Part shown: positions 1-13,154 of the stretch, in pieces
How the letters are laid out: the number at the start of each line of letters is the position of its first letter
Numbering within the stretch: position 1 is the stretch's first letter
NCBI GenBank assembly: GCA_025642075.2
Contig: JAODUO010000036.1
Span: forward strand, 653,501-717,500
Length of the DNA: 64,000 nucleotides
Source of the DNA: Ridgeia piscesae
Taxonomy: Eukaryota > Annelida > Polychaeta > Sabellida > Siboglinidae
Reading direction: 5' to 3'
Made by a program: the position numbers and the translations under genes
Notes under the pieces: generated by a model
Seen by the model: only the letters and a program-made list of their open reading frames with translations
What the model was told of the DNA's origin: nothing
Databases searched by the model: none

Positions 1-1529
1 CCTTCGAAGTATTTTTCCATCATGTGATGATCAAGTTAGTGTCTCACTAGAAGCGTTCCACCACTGGATATGAGGGGTTTGGTCTTCTGCATGGTCTCTA
101 GTGGACGGTCACAGGCAGGACGCGTGTCTCAAATGGTATCCTGCACGGATATGAAACCTACACGTCTATATTGACTGCCCTTCACGAGCCTGTTAGGGAG
201 ATTAGAACGCATAATTGTCCGGATATCGTAGGAGGAAGGCTGGCCACCGAGTATGAATTACGTTATCAGCTTTTAACACGGTCGTCAATACAGCTAATGT
301 AACTCCACTCTCTCTGCCTGGGCCGGGGCGGTCAATAAATGGATGGACGACGCAATCGGATGACCGCTGTTGATAATGGCAGAGTGGTCAGCGTTGACCA
401 AAATGCGGAGGTCTGCGTCAAACGTCTTCCTCTCTGTGGGCGGGCACCGGAAGTGACGTCCTGCATGTTGCGGCATGGTGTGCGATTGCTCAAATATAGA
501 GGAAATTTGTTTTAGAACAGAGGAGTTTAGTTTAAGTAACAACGTTCTAGTAAGAAGGTCATCGCGGTGTCTGCCGTCAGACTGCTAAACTGCATGTAGT
601 TGTGGAGTGTCTCCCCTGTCCCTGGGTTACAACGTCCGACAGTAAATAGTATATGATCTCATAAAATAGGCAGATGTTCGAAGGTATATACGTTGAAAAA
701 TATGGCTGTATGTTTGTAAGCGAACGACAATCAGGGGTTTGACTTGAAACACGACGAACGTGTGTATTAGTGTAACTGAGCAACACAGTTGCAAGTCAGC
801 GAGGTGGACACACAGCCTACTCTTGTACGCAGCTTAACATTTGAAACTGAATTAATGCACACACGCATGCACGAGAATGGTTTGTCAAGCAATGGTAGCA
901 TACCTGTTTACATAAAACAGTCCCGAATATATGTGTGATGACAAAATATTGCCTCACTCCACGGAGTGTGTTATATCCACGCCGAGCCAACGTTATAATA
1001 TGTGTGTATTTTACGAAAACAATTAGATTTGTTTAGTCTAGAATACCATGCAGAATACCCTGTTGGCCAACAGTACCATGCAATGCACGTCTTTCAGCAA
1101 CGATCTTTGTGGAGACAAGCAACGAGCGGTGGCTGCCACTCTGGTGAGCCAGTGGCTGTTACACGATTAATCGAATCTACCTTGCTAACAGTCCCGTGTG
1201 ATCGGTCGTATAAGGCATCGCATAAATATGTATGTGCCATGGCAGACGAAGTAGACCACAGCTGTGTCACCAGTAAATGACTGTCGCAGGGCAGCATTGA
1301 CTATGGCAACGGTGGTCGCATCGATGTTCTCCTGATTGGTTCACGGGATTAACAAAACAGCCACGGACGTATTGCCAATATTACACTGTTACGGAATGCT
1401 GCGGATTTCAGAACGACGTATAGAAAGTTGAAATTGGCAAACGCCGGATTGCTCATATAAAGCTGTTCAACAATAAATGACCAGAACTGTGACGATGACA
1501 ATACGTTATAGAACTATGCATGTCCTTAC
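1..1529. other. No exon recognised; left-edge intronic sequence
   Basis: If the arrestin-domain exon at 1530-1647 is correct, this stretch is the 5' part of its first intron. I searched both strands for continuation of an arrestin N domain and found no convincing exon. Short open frames here lack recognisable motifs. Confidence 0.4.
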
Positions 1530-1647
1530 CGTGTACAGGAATGTCCTCGCTCGCTAGCACCGTTACGTGTCCTGACAGCATGTCGCCCGGATGGTAGATT
1601 CCCAGCGCATTATTCAGATGTATGTCGAATCGCAACGTCCGACTCAT
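1530..1647 (-). CDS. Arrestin-domain protein, first coding exon (partial gene)
   Basis: The minus-strand reading from the ATG at 1647 gives MSRTLRFDIHLNNALG, then IYHPGDMLSGHVTVL and a short tail, 39 codons plus one base, ending at a canonical donor (G/gtaagg). The pattern F-D-I-x-L-N-N-x-x-G-x-Y-x-x-G-[DE]-x-[LV]-S-G-x-V is the opening beta-strand pair of the arrestin N domain, as in ARRDC or TXNIP-type alpha-arrestins. These proteins act as adaptors that recruit ubiquitin ligases to membrane receptors and transporters. The frame stays open upstream to 1773, but the chosen Met sits right before the conserved strand. The remaining exons would lie left of the window. Family assignment rests on one short exon, so the subfamily is unknown. 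Confidence 0.6.
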
Positions 1648-2330
1648 GTTGCGAGCTAGCCGAGAACTCCAGTGACATTTCCCGCCGCCAACGCACGCCT
1701 CGTGAACGACGTGTCCTCCGGGGAGCGTTTCTAGCAACGGAGACGATCGCTTTAATGTATTCCGACGGCTCACTTTGACGTGCTACTCGAATGTGTAACA
1801 GTTACGACGTCGCTGGCTCTATCTATCAGCTGCTGCGTTCAATCTTTCACGCGCGCTCTCACGCTCAGTGTCGTGTCGTGAGGCCGCATAATATCGGTGT
1901 AGACCTACCACACGCAGCGCTGTTTGACCAGATATCCGCCGCTCTTCCCGGATACCGCGTACCTTTCAGACGTCACACACGATGCCAAGATCCAAACCAC
2001 GGGTGGACACACATGTACGGCTTTATTGCGTCGGTTCAGCGTCACGCGTCCATCGATGCCAGACTGTTGTTTAGTCGGGACCAGCTCTCGAGACTATGCG
2101 GAATCGCTGCCGCGATCAGTCATTGACTCGGATCTCGCGGTCGGCGGCGTAATGTATGTTGGCGGCCGGCGCGCGGCGGGGAGGCGGCAGAGCGCCCGCG
2201 GCCGCGTCGTCGATTTATCTGCCTCGCAGCCGTCGCGAGAAACAGACGCATATCGGCTAATAGCGTGGAACGTCACTGCTGCCAGCCCCGCAGGATTCAC
2301 GCCACACTTCCATATCCCGTTTCCCTTGAA
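1648..2330 (-). promoter_or_regulatory. CpG-rich promoter region of the arrestin-domain gene
   Basis: Base composition changes abruptly from AT-rich flanks to GC- and CpG-dense sequence, densest at about 2110-2230 where CG dinucleotides recur every few bases. It lies directly upstream of the arrestin exon. This suits a CpG-island promoter and a non-coding 5' exon. The long open frame on the plus strand at 1924-2538 is explained by the scarcity of stop codons in GC-rich DNA. Confidence 0.45.
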
Positions 2331-2784
2331 GACTCACTCGAATACGGCAGCAGAAGGGTATGTTTCTGTCTTTGGCCGGTTCTACTGGACTGGACTCGGC
2401 GGAAACACAGACACTAGTCGCTTGTCTATCTCGATCGTATACTTTGTTATGTCAACGTATGAAGGAGACTTAGCTACCCGTGCCCCGGCCGCTTGGCCAT
2501 TAAGCACTCTTTCGGACGTTAATTTAAGCAGGCAGTAGTAATTATGATTGACGGTCATTGCGGGACTGACCAGATTAAGAGTTCAGCGCGTTGGCTTGAC
2601 CAAATACACGCCCCAATTTTACCATCACTCAGAGACAATTAGATATCGTTAATCTCGGCTACTTGAGAAGGCTGGTCGCCTAACCAAAGTAACAAAAACA
2701 CTGTACCATCCGTCAAAAGAAACTACTTAGTAAGTAATATACCTTCCTGTATACACTATGTTATGTTAATTACTACACCGTAGC
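2331..2784. other. Intergenic, nothing recognised
   Basis: AT-rich sequence without supported coding, repeat or structural features. Confidence 0.4.
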
Positions 2785-3000
2785 TCGTGACTGCTCTTTG
2801 GAAATTAAAAAATATCTTGTTACCATCTAGCCACGAAGTTTTAACAACACTGCACAAGATTGTCATCAAAGGTTTCACGCTACAGATGCCATGTGGACTA
2901 AGAAGCTTTAGACTTGCCGAGAGTCCAAAATATTTCCACCATCTACTTGTTGCTTCTTTCTACATTTTATTAACATTGACGATAGAGAGAATTTCGAGAA
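2785..3000 (-). mobile_element. LINE 3'-end fragment, related to the element at 13850-18060
   Basis: The block around 2885-2930 (agatgccatgtggacta, then gccgagagtccaaaat on the plus strand) aligns with the 3' untranslated end of the large LINE at about 13890-13935, and both are followed by a T-rich stretch containing attaaca. No coding part of the element remains. This looks like a heavily 5'-truncated relative. Confidence 0.45.
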
Positions 3001-3275
3001 TGAGATCCTAGTTTTCCCAATTCTCTGCGTGCGATCTTTTACTTTCCTTTGTAGAGATACTAGGTAGAAGGTTCACATTATCGAAGAATAATTTGGTATG
3101 AAAACCTTCTGTGGTAAAACTTTGCGATTGACTGAAGACGAAATGAGATCGACGTATCTCGCAATAGGGGCGATATAGAAAACTGCAATGGACAGTAAAT
3201 TGACGACGAACATGAGGGACATTAAAGAAGATGTGAAGCGATGCCACTGAAGAAGATTAGACAAGACAGAGTTTT

Positions 3276-3279
<4 letters not shown>

Positions 3280-3312
<33 letters not shown>
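3280..3312. repeat. (GA)n microsatellite
   Basis: About 16 uninterrupted GA dinucleotides. Confidence 0.9.
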
Positions 3313-3316
<4 letters not shown>

Positions 3317-3830
3317 TGACGAACGATCAAGCAGGTGGACATTCAGTGTGACGAAAAGGTCGTCGATTGACATGTTATTCAATAGACGACTGTTGACGAA
3401 GATACACAGCATCGTGGCAGAAGAGGAAATGAGGTGACCCGGGGGAAATGGAGAGACAGATCGATGTTGATTTCACTTTTGGCAGCAATTATGACGCTAA
3501 GCTAAATGCGAGAACATGGCTCATTTAACTAATTGTCATATTTCTGGACGTCGAGTGCAACATCCCATTGATTGTTATATGTCGATTGTAAGGAGAATCG
3601 AGATGACTGGCACGACATGAAATGTTTTCCGTTCTTATGTGTTATGTCGCTTGAATGGCCAACGCAGATTTTATTTTAGGCACACAACACGAAAATATAG
3701 GTATTGCTTTTCTTCCGAACGGTCACTGATTAATCACTGAGGCTGGCTGCCATAGTGCAGACCATCTAAAACTAAAACGGAAAACGTTAAGTCTCCAAAC
3801 ATTCCAGTAAATACATACACGCGTCTATAT
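3313..3830. other. Intergenic, nothing recognised
   Basis: Unique-looking sequence between two microsatellites, with no supported gene. Confidence 0.4.
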
Positions 3831-3835
3831 GCAGA

Positions 3836-3839
3836 TACG

Positions 3840-3870
<31 letters not shown>

Positions 3871-3881
3871 ACACACACACA

Positions 3882-3964
<83 letters not shown>

Positions 3965-4017
3965 GCATACACACAAAGCACAAAAACAAGCACACACACA
4001 TACACACACATATGCAT

Positions 4018-4064
<47 letters not shown>

Positions 4065-4073
4065 CACACATTC
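3836..4073. repeat. Compound microsatellite (CA)n-(TA)n-(GCAC)n
   Basis: CA repeats (3839-3919) with two TC interruptions run into a pure TA tract (about 3920-3962), then interrupted CA, then a GCAC tetramer tract (4018-4050), then CA again. Open frames across it encode only His-Thr, Cys-Val or Tyr-Ile alternations and are artefacts. Confidence 0.95.
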
Positions 4074-4149
4074 GTGCGCGGGCGCTCGCCGAAAGAAGTA
4101 TTGGACAGCCAACGTTTTGCTGGTGAACTGAACGAAATGTTTTGACATG

Positions 4150-6740
4150 CACAGAAAGCTATATCAGGGAGAGTTTAAGCGCATGACAGACTTCCGGGAA
4201 ATACGGTCGGTTTCGTGACAATGACAGATACCCGTTGATATTGTTGCTGGCAGGCGTGTTTCAACAACGTGCTAAATAGGCAAGGGAATATTGCTCTGAG
4301 GCAAGTTTGACAACGACATAATCTCGTCGAATTATAACGGCTTTCAACCAAAGGTGAGGTAAAGTGGGCCAACAAAACGTAGCCTAAAGAGACTACTGCT
4401 GGTTCGAATCGATTAAACGTGTTTCATCTTTGGTTTGATAGCATTAACCAGACTGATGTCAAAGACGGGTTACCAAAGCGATTTCTAAACTGATTTTTGG
4501 AGTAGCTACATTTGGCATGAGAACACGTGCGTTTTGAGCCATACACATGCGAATGCAGTGTATCTAGCCGCCTCCCGACAAACTGTTCTTTCACAATGTC
4601 AACAGCTAAACGACAATTCCACAACATATTTCGGTTGCATGTTCTACGTAACACATACAAATAACAACACCCAATTTGTCAATAATATAGAAGTTCCTAC
4701 ATCTGGCGTGAACAAAACTCGGTACGTTCGGTTGCCATCTTTGAAGATGGCACTCAGTGTCAGATTGGTGTCCCGGAAAGTATCCTTCAGTTTGTCAGCA
4801 TGATCATTGTCGTGTGTGCGTCTATCTCCGTACGTGCGTGCGCACGCGCGCGTGTGCGTCCGTGCGTGAGTGCGTATGTGCGTGCAAGTCATCATCGATT
4901 ATCGATTACTCATCACCATTAGCGTGAAACGACGGCAGTGCTCGGGATCGTAAATTTAGATTCGCTTTGTGGTTTCATGTAGGCATTGAACGATCATAAT
5001 TTGCAACTTTGTCACGAGCAACGAAAAGAAAATATACGTCGGATCTCCAGTGGTGCAAGCGACGATTCAGATATTGCCGGTGGGCAAATGTGTTTACGTC
5101 AGCGTCCATCTGTCTGTTTGTCTTCCTTTCTCGGAGCTCCATGTCTATGTAATTTAGCTATTCGATGAAGCTAATTATGGATCACTTTGATGCTACTCTG
5201 TCATAATCGTCGGCGCTGTCCTTGCCGTGGGCGGTAGGGCCGAGGTTGACCGCGAGGCAAAGGTTGACCAAGTCGACACTGTAGACGACTGGATAAACAC
5301 CATAGATTCCCAGTTCAAACCCTATTACTGCAGTTTCGAAACATTGGCAAATTTTGTTGACTCCGCTCAGTCAGCTCTGTGAATGTATGCTGGCCAATGA
5401 CGTGTGTATGAATAATCCTTGTGCCGTAATTGCAACGTGGCTGAATTATTCCTAGAGACGTCGGAATGGTGCTTAATTAAATTGGTCTGTTGGGGAGTGA
5501 AGTGTAGAATGCTCGGAATTGTTCCGTGGATGTGACGTCACTCAATGTAAGAACTTTATATTATCTCGTCCATACAGCAGACAGTTGGCTGTGATATGTG
5601 TCTTTGTGACTGGTTGGTGTATGGGTTGCTGGCTAGTCTGGTCTTGGGACTCGATTTAACAAATGGATAATTTGTGTATGAATTAACGTAAGATTGGTAA
5701 ATAAATCTCTATTCTGCTTGCTCAACATTCTAGTAATGTTACAATATTATGGTTGCCTCTTGGGCCAAGTAATTCCAGAGATATGGGATAACAATGATTC
5801 CTGGTTGTGTAGTTTTGTGAAAGACCTGAATCGTCTTCGTATTAAATGAAAATCGCAGGATCCTGTTAGGCTTATTGTGACGTGTGGGTCCAAGCTAGTC
5901 TGGAATGTCGCTGCTGAATGAGTACGGATGAGGTATTCGTGGCGTGCTACAGGCTGTCTACGACACTTTCCTTATGGTCTTAAGACGACTCTTGTCTACG
6001 AGCTTCATGTCTTGTCTACGAGCTTCATGTCAACAGTAAAGCCGCCACGAGCGAACAGGTCTCGAGTGAGATGTTTTAATTAAAGAAAAGAACAGTTCGC
6101 ATAATCACGCTGCTGCACCGCCATTTGCCAACGTCTGAAGCTGAGACACGTCCACGTACAACTGTTGATGTCAGACTCCAACTGTAGCCGCTGCTGATGG
6201 TCCTGGGCGTGTCACACCAATTTAAAGTGAATGTGTCTCTCGCATAAAGGTGTAACTCTATTAGTGGGGCGGCATAGCTCAACATATCAAACCAATTGTT
6301 CATTTTGTGATACAAGCGCCACATTTGGTAGATGTGTTGACAGATATCTTGGGAACAAAAGTGGATATTGGGCCATCGCAAATTCGCACCCTGGTGGCCA
6401 AGGCAGCTATTTTTTTAAATGGCCGCCAGCGGTTGGTCAAAACTTTCTAAATCAATGAAGTCCCATACAATAATGGACAAAATTGAGGTCCTAATAACCC
6501 TGAGAGGCAAATACTTACTCACAATTCTATTAAACTTTATAAAATAATTTGTGATTTTATGATATTATATTGATTATATAGTGCCAAGAATAAGTAAAAA
6601 CTATTCTCGTAGTATTGTTTTGTCAGATGGTGGATACTACAGCAAGCATAGGTTTTTATTTAGAAAAGTACAATAACACACCTATACGTATGTAGAATGT
6701 TGATATCTCTTTGATAGAAATAGTATAATTAATATTATTA
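4150..6740. other. Intergenic, no gene recognised
   Basis: Long stretch without a supported gene. A short GTGC-type tract lies at about 4835-4885. A perfect 20-bp tandem duplication (unit cttgtctacgagcttcatgt) occupies 5991-6030. Short open frames show no domain. Confidence 0.4.
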
Positions 6741-6744
6741 TTAT

Positions 6745-9335
6745 TATTTATTATTTGGAAACATGTGTAAGGCGCCAAGTCTCCGTGAGTGGGGCAGTGA
6801 CAGTGACGCCATGCACCTGGGCCGTGCTGCAAAAATTGTGGGTCGCCACGTGTTTGATGAGCAGAAACCTTTCATTGGGTTCCAAGAAGGCTGCCAAAGA
6901 GACTCTGTGCCGAACCTACTGCTGGCACTGGTAAACAAGATCCTTGAAGGTCCTTGCAATAGATACCAGAGTGAATGTCCAGCGACGTCAGCAGCCCTAA
7001 CCATTGCACAGCTGCTAAAGTTTAACAGCGTCAGGCACAGGCGGCGCGAAGGACCCAGAACATCTGTCAATATCACACCCTGTACAGATGTATATAGGCC
7101 TGATGGTCCATGCCCAAACTAGAAAGAGGGAACGTGTGGACCAGCCTTCACATGTAGCGTGTCAGTATCTCGTATGACCGTGTGTTTCGTCTGTCCTCAC
7201 CACATAGGAGAACCTGTCATGCGGTAGTTCCACAAGGAACAGGTGGTTTGCCCTCCTAAGATGCGAGGTGACGTCTTCACACCTGCTGCGGTTGATAATA
7301 TTGACCATAACCCTAGCTCAACTACCTCAAAGGAGGAGTCCTTCCGTGGCACCGGTATATCCCTCTTTCAAACCCTGCCTTTGCCGGTCATGGAGTTGAC
7401 CGCAGCATTGTGGTTATTGGAGGTGCTGAGGCCAAAAGACAGTGGGCCGTTTGCGAAGCTACTATGCAGATGTAGCACCACGAAGGCACTTGTACCATCT
7501 AGCACTGTGACATCTCTGACCAGGGAGTACACTGACTAGAACATGAAGACAGGGTACTGCTGGCTAGAAAGTGCGCGGAAGATTCTTGCACTTGCATCTG
7601 ATGATGAATAGAACTCTGTGAATCAGAGTGTGGACAACAAGTCCTGGGCTGCATACCATGCAAGTCACCAGCCTGCTGGAAGAAAAGTCATCTGCCCAAG
7701 TGCCCTATTCCCTCTGTTCCACGAAGTGCCCACACGGTGGCAATGGTCAAACACGCAATGGACTACTGCGTAGTAAGAAACGCTGTTCAACATTTTAATG
7801 CTGGGCAGACGCCAGTAGTAACATTTGACCAACCTTTGTACGCCATTGCCAAGCAGATCAAGTGGAAGTGGCCAGAAGTGTATGGAGAAAACAAGTTTGT
7901 TGTGACGTTTGGCGGCCTGCACATAGAGATGGCCGCTCTGAGGACCCATGGCAGTAGCTGGGTTAAGGCACTGGTACAAGCGGAGGTCACAACAGCAGGC
8001 ATTGCCGACTGCTTCCTGCATGCAGCACATGTTGCTAGCACCAGACGTGCCCACCAAGTAACAGCTGCTGCACTGTACATCCTGCAGGTGTTGCCAGAGA
8101 ATTTAATGCTGGCAATTTCACGATTCAGAAGACCAACCGGGTCTTCTCGCAAACCCCATCGATCAAGCACATGAGCAGTATAATGCGTGCACCAAGAGTG
8201 CGGTAGTTCCTACAGACAACCCTAGTGCCCAGCGGCGGTGGATGGTAGCTGGCCCTGAGTTTGCTGCGCTGATTGAGGACTTTGAAGATGTACGCCAGCG
8301 CAAGGGAAGACGAGATGAGGTGCGCCGCCATGACCAGACAGCAAGCGGGCAAAATGCATTTAGGAAAGACGTCTGCTCACTCGTCAACGTAATGGCAGAA
8401 CTGGGCTACCCCATTCGAAGAGGAGAGCGAAGACCTATTTGTCATTGACAGCAAAGAGATTGCGGATCCATCGGCAGTCGAGGCTGTTAAGAAGGCACAG
8501 ACGATTGGCCAACAACAGTTCCGAACATTCACAAAGGAATGTCTTGTGGATAGAACAAAGCCCATTGATGACACAATCCACCGCAATCAGTTGAAACTGT
8601 TTGTTGGCTCAACGACAAAGACGGCAACTAAGGAGAATCAGCAGTTGACATCAATGCAAAGTGATGTTGAGCTGTTCTCACGACTCTACGTTAGCTGTCA
8701 AATGAGAGATGGCAATCTGGAAGACTTCTTTCAGCATGAGAACCAAGCATGCCCACCAGCGCACTCCGATGGAAGAAGATTACGACTTGGTACCAAGAGT
8801 GACATTCTGACATGCCTGGAGGACCTGTCTCCCTCTCAGACTAAGTCCCAGATGCTACCTGTATAGTTCTTGACGGAGCGGCCATCATTCAGACGATGAA
8901 GTCAGGAGCTGCCAAGACATGTGATGAATATGCCCCGACGGTATTCATCCCATATATTTCTTCTCAGCTGCGCAGTGTGTCACGTGTGGATCTCGTTTGG
9001 GATACTTACAAAGATGACTCCCTAAAAAGCACAGCAAGATCCAAGCGCGGAAAGGGTGTAAGGAGACGTGTGGTTGGACTTACTGCTGGCTGACAGCAAC
9101 AAGACAGAACTATTCAGTTTCCTGTCCAAGGCGTTCCGTAAGGAAGACACGGAAGTTGTCCTCGCTGATGGGAAGGGGGTGCTCAGCACACAGCTATTGC
9201 AGGATGTCCACAACCTGGCCCCATGCAGCCATGAAGACGCTGATAGTCGTATACTGCTATACGTATCACACGCTGCACAGCATGGCTACCACCAGATGCT
9301 CATTCGCACTGTTGATACCGATATTGTGGTTTTGA
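6745..9335 (+). pseudogene. Decayed copy of a dispersed invertebrate repeat-family ORF
   Basis: Successive plus-strand frame segments at 6763-7122, 7243-7539, 7737-8174, 8242-8448, 8546-8866, 8896-9093 and 9068-9335 read as one protein broken by frameshifts and stops. Recognisable pieces include FDQPLYAIAKQIKWKWPEVY, GGLHIEMAALRTHG, LFSRLYVSCQMRDGNLEDFF, VWDTYKDDSLKSTARSKRGK and DADSRILLYVSHAAQHG. I know these as parts of a large repetitive protein found in many copies in invertebrate genomes. Its function is unestablished; the RSKRGKGVRRRV stretch followed by acidic motifs hints at a PIN/FEN-like nuclease fold, which is inference. The copy is cut off by the ATA microsatellite at 9340. Confidence 0.65.
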
Positions 9336-9336
9336 C

Positions 9337-9460
<124 letters not shown>

Positions 9461-9834
9461 ACAATAATAATTATAAAATTTAACAGCAACGTGATATACA
9501 GATGACCATGTCGCGGTGACTGCATCGGTAGGTCTATGTTGAGCTTTTCAAACAGTTAAATTAGGTCCCGACTTCATGACTTCAAAAATGTAATGCTAAA
9601 AAGTGACGTTTCACCATCCTGCAGTTGTAACGTGACTGTGTGCTAAAGTCATAAGTTAACAAAATAAATATGACAAATAGATAACTACAATTAACTGTAC
9701 ATTAAGTGTACATTAAACGATGAATAAATTAATAAAATAAATATAATAAATAGATAAATAAATTATTTGTTAAAGTAATAAGTTAATAAAATATTATAAT
9801 AAATAGATCAATACAATAATTAGTATATTAAATA
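9461..9834. other. AT-rich spacer
   Basis: Low-complexity AT-rich sequence with many aataaa/ataaat tracts (about 9660-9835), adjoining the 3' end of the LINE that follows. It may include the A/T-rich tail of that element. Confidence 0.4.
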
Positions 9835-12140
9835 AAAAGCAGGCAGTCCATCATTAACACTAAAACAATCTACTATGATGTCAATGACTGAATGACTGGG
9901 ATGGCGGCTCTCTGGAACACTTCTGCAGTAGATGCAGTGACAGCTTCCTCGGTAAGTGCGTGCCACTGTTGAATACAGCGTACGTAGAATGACTGCTGGT
10001 AGGGCGTGCAAGTAGGTAGGGTTCGTAGTTTGTGCTTGTGTTGGCGTCTGGTGCGCGCATCTGCTGTGGTGGCGATGACAGGCAAGCTGATGTGCATTAA
10101 TCGTGGTGAATTAAAAAAAAACCATAGTGTCATTTGTTATGCGCCTTCGTGTGTACAGGGAGGTCTATATTACGTTAGTGCACATATCACTGACACATGA
10201 AGTTCTGCTGTAATCACCGGTGACAACTCTCGCAGCGGATCTTTGTACGCGCTCTATTGTCTGAGTGTCTGTCTGTGTGTGAGGTGCCGAGGCGCATGTG
10301 GCAAACTCGAGCGTTGGCCGCACGAGTACCTCGTATGCTGTTTGTCTCACTTGCGGTGGCGCCGCACGCAGTGTTCTTTTGAGTAAGCCAAGTGTATTGC
10401 TGGCTTTGTTCTGCACTTTGTTGATGTGTGGTTGCCAAGATAATTTTGTGTTGATGGTAACCCCCAGGGGGTCCTGGTTGTCAGTCCGTGGTATTTATTG
10501 GCTCCCCATGAAGTAATCATAGGCTGATATATTCCTCTTGGTAGTAACCGATAAGATGGCACACTTTGACACATTACAATTCATCTGCCATGTCTTTGCC
10601 CAATAGAGAAGTTTGTTCAGGTCAGACGCGAATGTGAAATGGTCAGCGGGGGTGTGTATCTGACGGTAAACAATACTGTCGTCAGCGAACATGTGCATAT
10701 GCGAAGTCACTCCTTCCGCGATGTCGTTGATGTACATTAAAAACAACATAGGCCCCTACACACTTCCTGGTGGGACTCCCGAGAGTACACCAGCTGACTG
10801 CAATGTTTGTCCGTTGACGACAATTTGTTGACTGCAAGAAGACAGGAATGCACTGATCCATGTATTGGTCTTTCCGCCTATCCCATAGTAACGGATCTTA
10901 TGCAGAAGTTTATTGTGTGATACTTTGTCGAATGCCTTACTGAAGTCCAGAACGATGACATCTGTTTGCGTCTTTTAAGTAACTGAATAAGCTAGTTCAT
11001 GTATGGTATCAACAAGTTGCGTCTCGCAAGATAAACCCTTTTCGGAAGCAACGTTGGTTTGGCTGCAGTACATTGTTGTGATCTAGGTGACGACCAATCT
11101 GGCTGCATACAATATGCTCCATACTTTTGCATGTTATGCATGTGATTGACACTGGTCTATAGGATTGGTCTTGTCACCTTTCTTATATATTGCAGATATT
11201 CGTGCTGTTAACCAGTCGGATGGGACAGTTCCGTCCTCATAGGATTATTGGAAGATCACAGATAGTACACCAGCAATCTCGTTGGCAGTCTCCTTCAGTA
11301 TCTTTGCTGGTAGCTCATCTGGGCCAGTTGCTTTCGTTTGGTCAATGTGTTTTTTAGTAAAATTTCAATTCCAGGTTGTGTGAACTGTATGGTGTCCATC
11401 TCACGGTAGGGAGACGGTCCTTTGTTAGGCAAGTGTTTATCATCATCGCTGGTGAAGACTGACAAAAATTGCTTGTTTTGACACTGTGCCTTAGCTTGGT
11501 TTGTATGTGGAGGCCATTTGTATCAGAGAGTATAGGGATACCCACGTTTTCAGTTCTATTGAGTTTGACAAAGGACCATGGTTTCTTTTGGTTTCCTCTC
11601 TCAAGCAAGCTCAATCCAATCACGTTTCTGGTGTAGCCAGCATGAGCAGATCTCAAAAGTGTCTGTAAGTGTTGCCATTTTATACGGTAGGCTGACCAGT
11701 CTTCGTGCTTTTTTGACTTTTTTGCGTTGCAATACTGCCTGTCTTTCTTCCGAATTTCACACTTGATGTTCCGTGTGACCCAAGGCAGGTTTCGTTTAGT
11801 TTGGATTTTGTCGTTGTAACGTGTTTGATGATGGCTTGGTGTGATGCACTCTTGAATGATTTCCAGTTCTCATCTGTTGGATTTTCCATTAAAATCATCG
11901 GTGCGTACGCGGCCCTGTGTGCCCTTAGGCCCTCAAAGGTTGCAGAGTTGAATGTGTACACCGTGTGCGAGTGCTTGTCTGAGTGCTGTTTGGGACGGAC
12001 GTCAAGTGTGGTGAGTACCGCAAGATGATCGCTCATCCCAGGGACCACTTCAATCTAAGAAACGAAGTTTGGGTTTGTGCTAAAAACCAAGTCCAGCACA
12101 CCATTCGATGAAGGTCGTGTAATTTCTCGTTGATGCTGAG
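9835..12140 (-). mobile_element. Decayed non-LTR retrotransposon (Jockey/CR1-type LINE), 5'-truncated
   Basis: Read on the minus strand from about 12140, the sequence gives the C-terminal endonuclease block (NGVLDLVFSTNPNFV, then VVPGMSDHLAVLTTLDV), a linker, and reverse transcriptase pieces: DVIVLDFSKAFDKVSHNKLL, LSGVPPGSV, MLFLMYINDIAEGVTSHMHM, and the catalytic FADD box in HMFADDSIVY at about 10690. The thumb region reads IERVQRSAARVVTGDYSRTS. Several stops and frameshifts break it, so it is dead. The N-terminal half of the endonuclease and any ORF1 are missing. The SINE at 12475 lies just upstream. Confidence 0.8.
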
Positions 12141-12474
12141 TAAGGCTAAAATGTACTTTGATAGCTACACATTTCCTGGCGTTTACACAACCACACTGAC
12201 ACTTCACTTTACACGACCGACCATTTTAAATGGCCAGTGTTGTTCACATTACATGATCCCGGTATGTTGGGCCATCGTTGACATTGACCATACTCAAGAG
12301 TCTAGCGAAGATGAGATGCCACTACAAGATCCTGCGCATATCGCCAAAGAGCAGGTCCGAACAGAACAAAGACAAACACAGCAAGCCGTCGAACAATTTC
12401 AAGACCCGGCCTGACAAAGACCATCCTGCAGGCGCTGTGTCGAAGGGAGGACAGAGAGGCTGGCAGAGGAAAAA

Positions 12475-12790
12475 GGTAAGTTCTTATATAGCGCAATATC
12501 CAAAATGCTTTACACTTTACTTCCCTGACAGATCTGTTCAATCAGATACCATCTCAACTTTTCTGGGAAGCATCCAGTCATATGTTATAATTAATGCGCG
12601 AAAGCTGCTCGTGCACATATGACCACGTCTATAGTCTATACTCATGTATACAGCTGAGTGAACTGGAGCAATGTAGACTGAAAAAACTTGCCCAAGGTTT
12701 TAACACCGCAGCACAGAGTTCGAACCCGGGTCCTCTTAGTCCAGAGTTCGAAGCTCTATCCCCGAGCCATTGCGCTCTTCAGGGAAGGGA
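12475..12790 (-). mobile_element. tRNA-headed SINE, copy 1
   Basis: On the minus strand the element starts at about 12785 with a tRNA-like head: an A-box-like TGGCTCGGGGATAGAGC and, some 40 bases on, a B-box-like GGGTTCGAACTC. The body ends near 12475 at ttcttatatagcgc (plus strand). A full-length relative in the other orientation is at 23977-24303, and a body fragment is at 47245-47360. Match between copies 1 and 2 runs through the whole 300 bp. Confidence 0.7.
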
Positions 12791-12860
12791 CTGAAAGGAC
12801 AGGGAAGGGGCTGGAAGGACAGGGAAGGGGTTGGGAGGACAAGGAAGGGGCTGGAAGACA
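12785..12860. repeat. Short tandem (ggacagggaaggggctggaa)n
   Basis: About three to four imperfect 20-bp units of GGACAGGGAAGGGGCTGGAA directly beside the SINE head. Confidence 0.7.
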
Positions 12861-13154
12861 ACGTCCAGCAATGGAGAGGTTTGACCTTCGGCACCGTCCA
12901 CAGCGCGGCAGAGAATGAGCAGTGGTGATGGGAGCGGTCAACGAATCACCCACAGTATTCCACTGACCGCTTGGTTGCAATATAGAAGAAGAAGACCAAG
13001 TCACGTCTGCCACATCTTGGAATATGTAAGTCAGGGCCATTTATAATGGTTTCAGTACAACCAATCCTCGCACGCCAATGTTGTTTGCCATGGAAACTAT
13101 CCCTAGCAAATCCCATATGCGAAGTACGGAAGTTAGCCGAGTCGAACTAGTTTA

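Noticed and set aside
1924..2538. A 204-residue plus-strand frame
   Set aside because: Lies in the CpG-rich promoter where stops are rare; no domain, and composition is promoter-like.
3734..4152. Several open frames of about 90-110 residues on both strands
   Set aside because: They translate CA, TA and GCAC repeats into His-Thr, Cys-Val and Tyr-Ile strings; no gene.
12715..12785. Candidate tRNA gene (B-box-like sequence)
   Set aside because: It is the head of a SINE found again at 23985; no complete cloverleaf.
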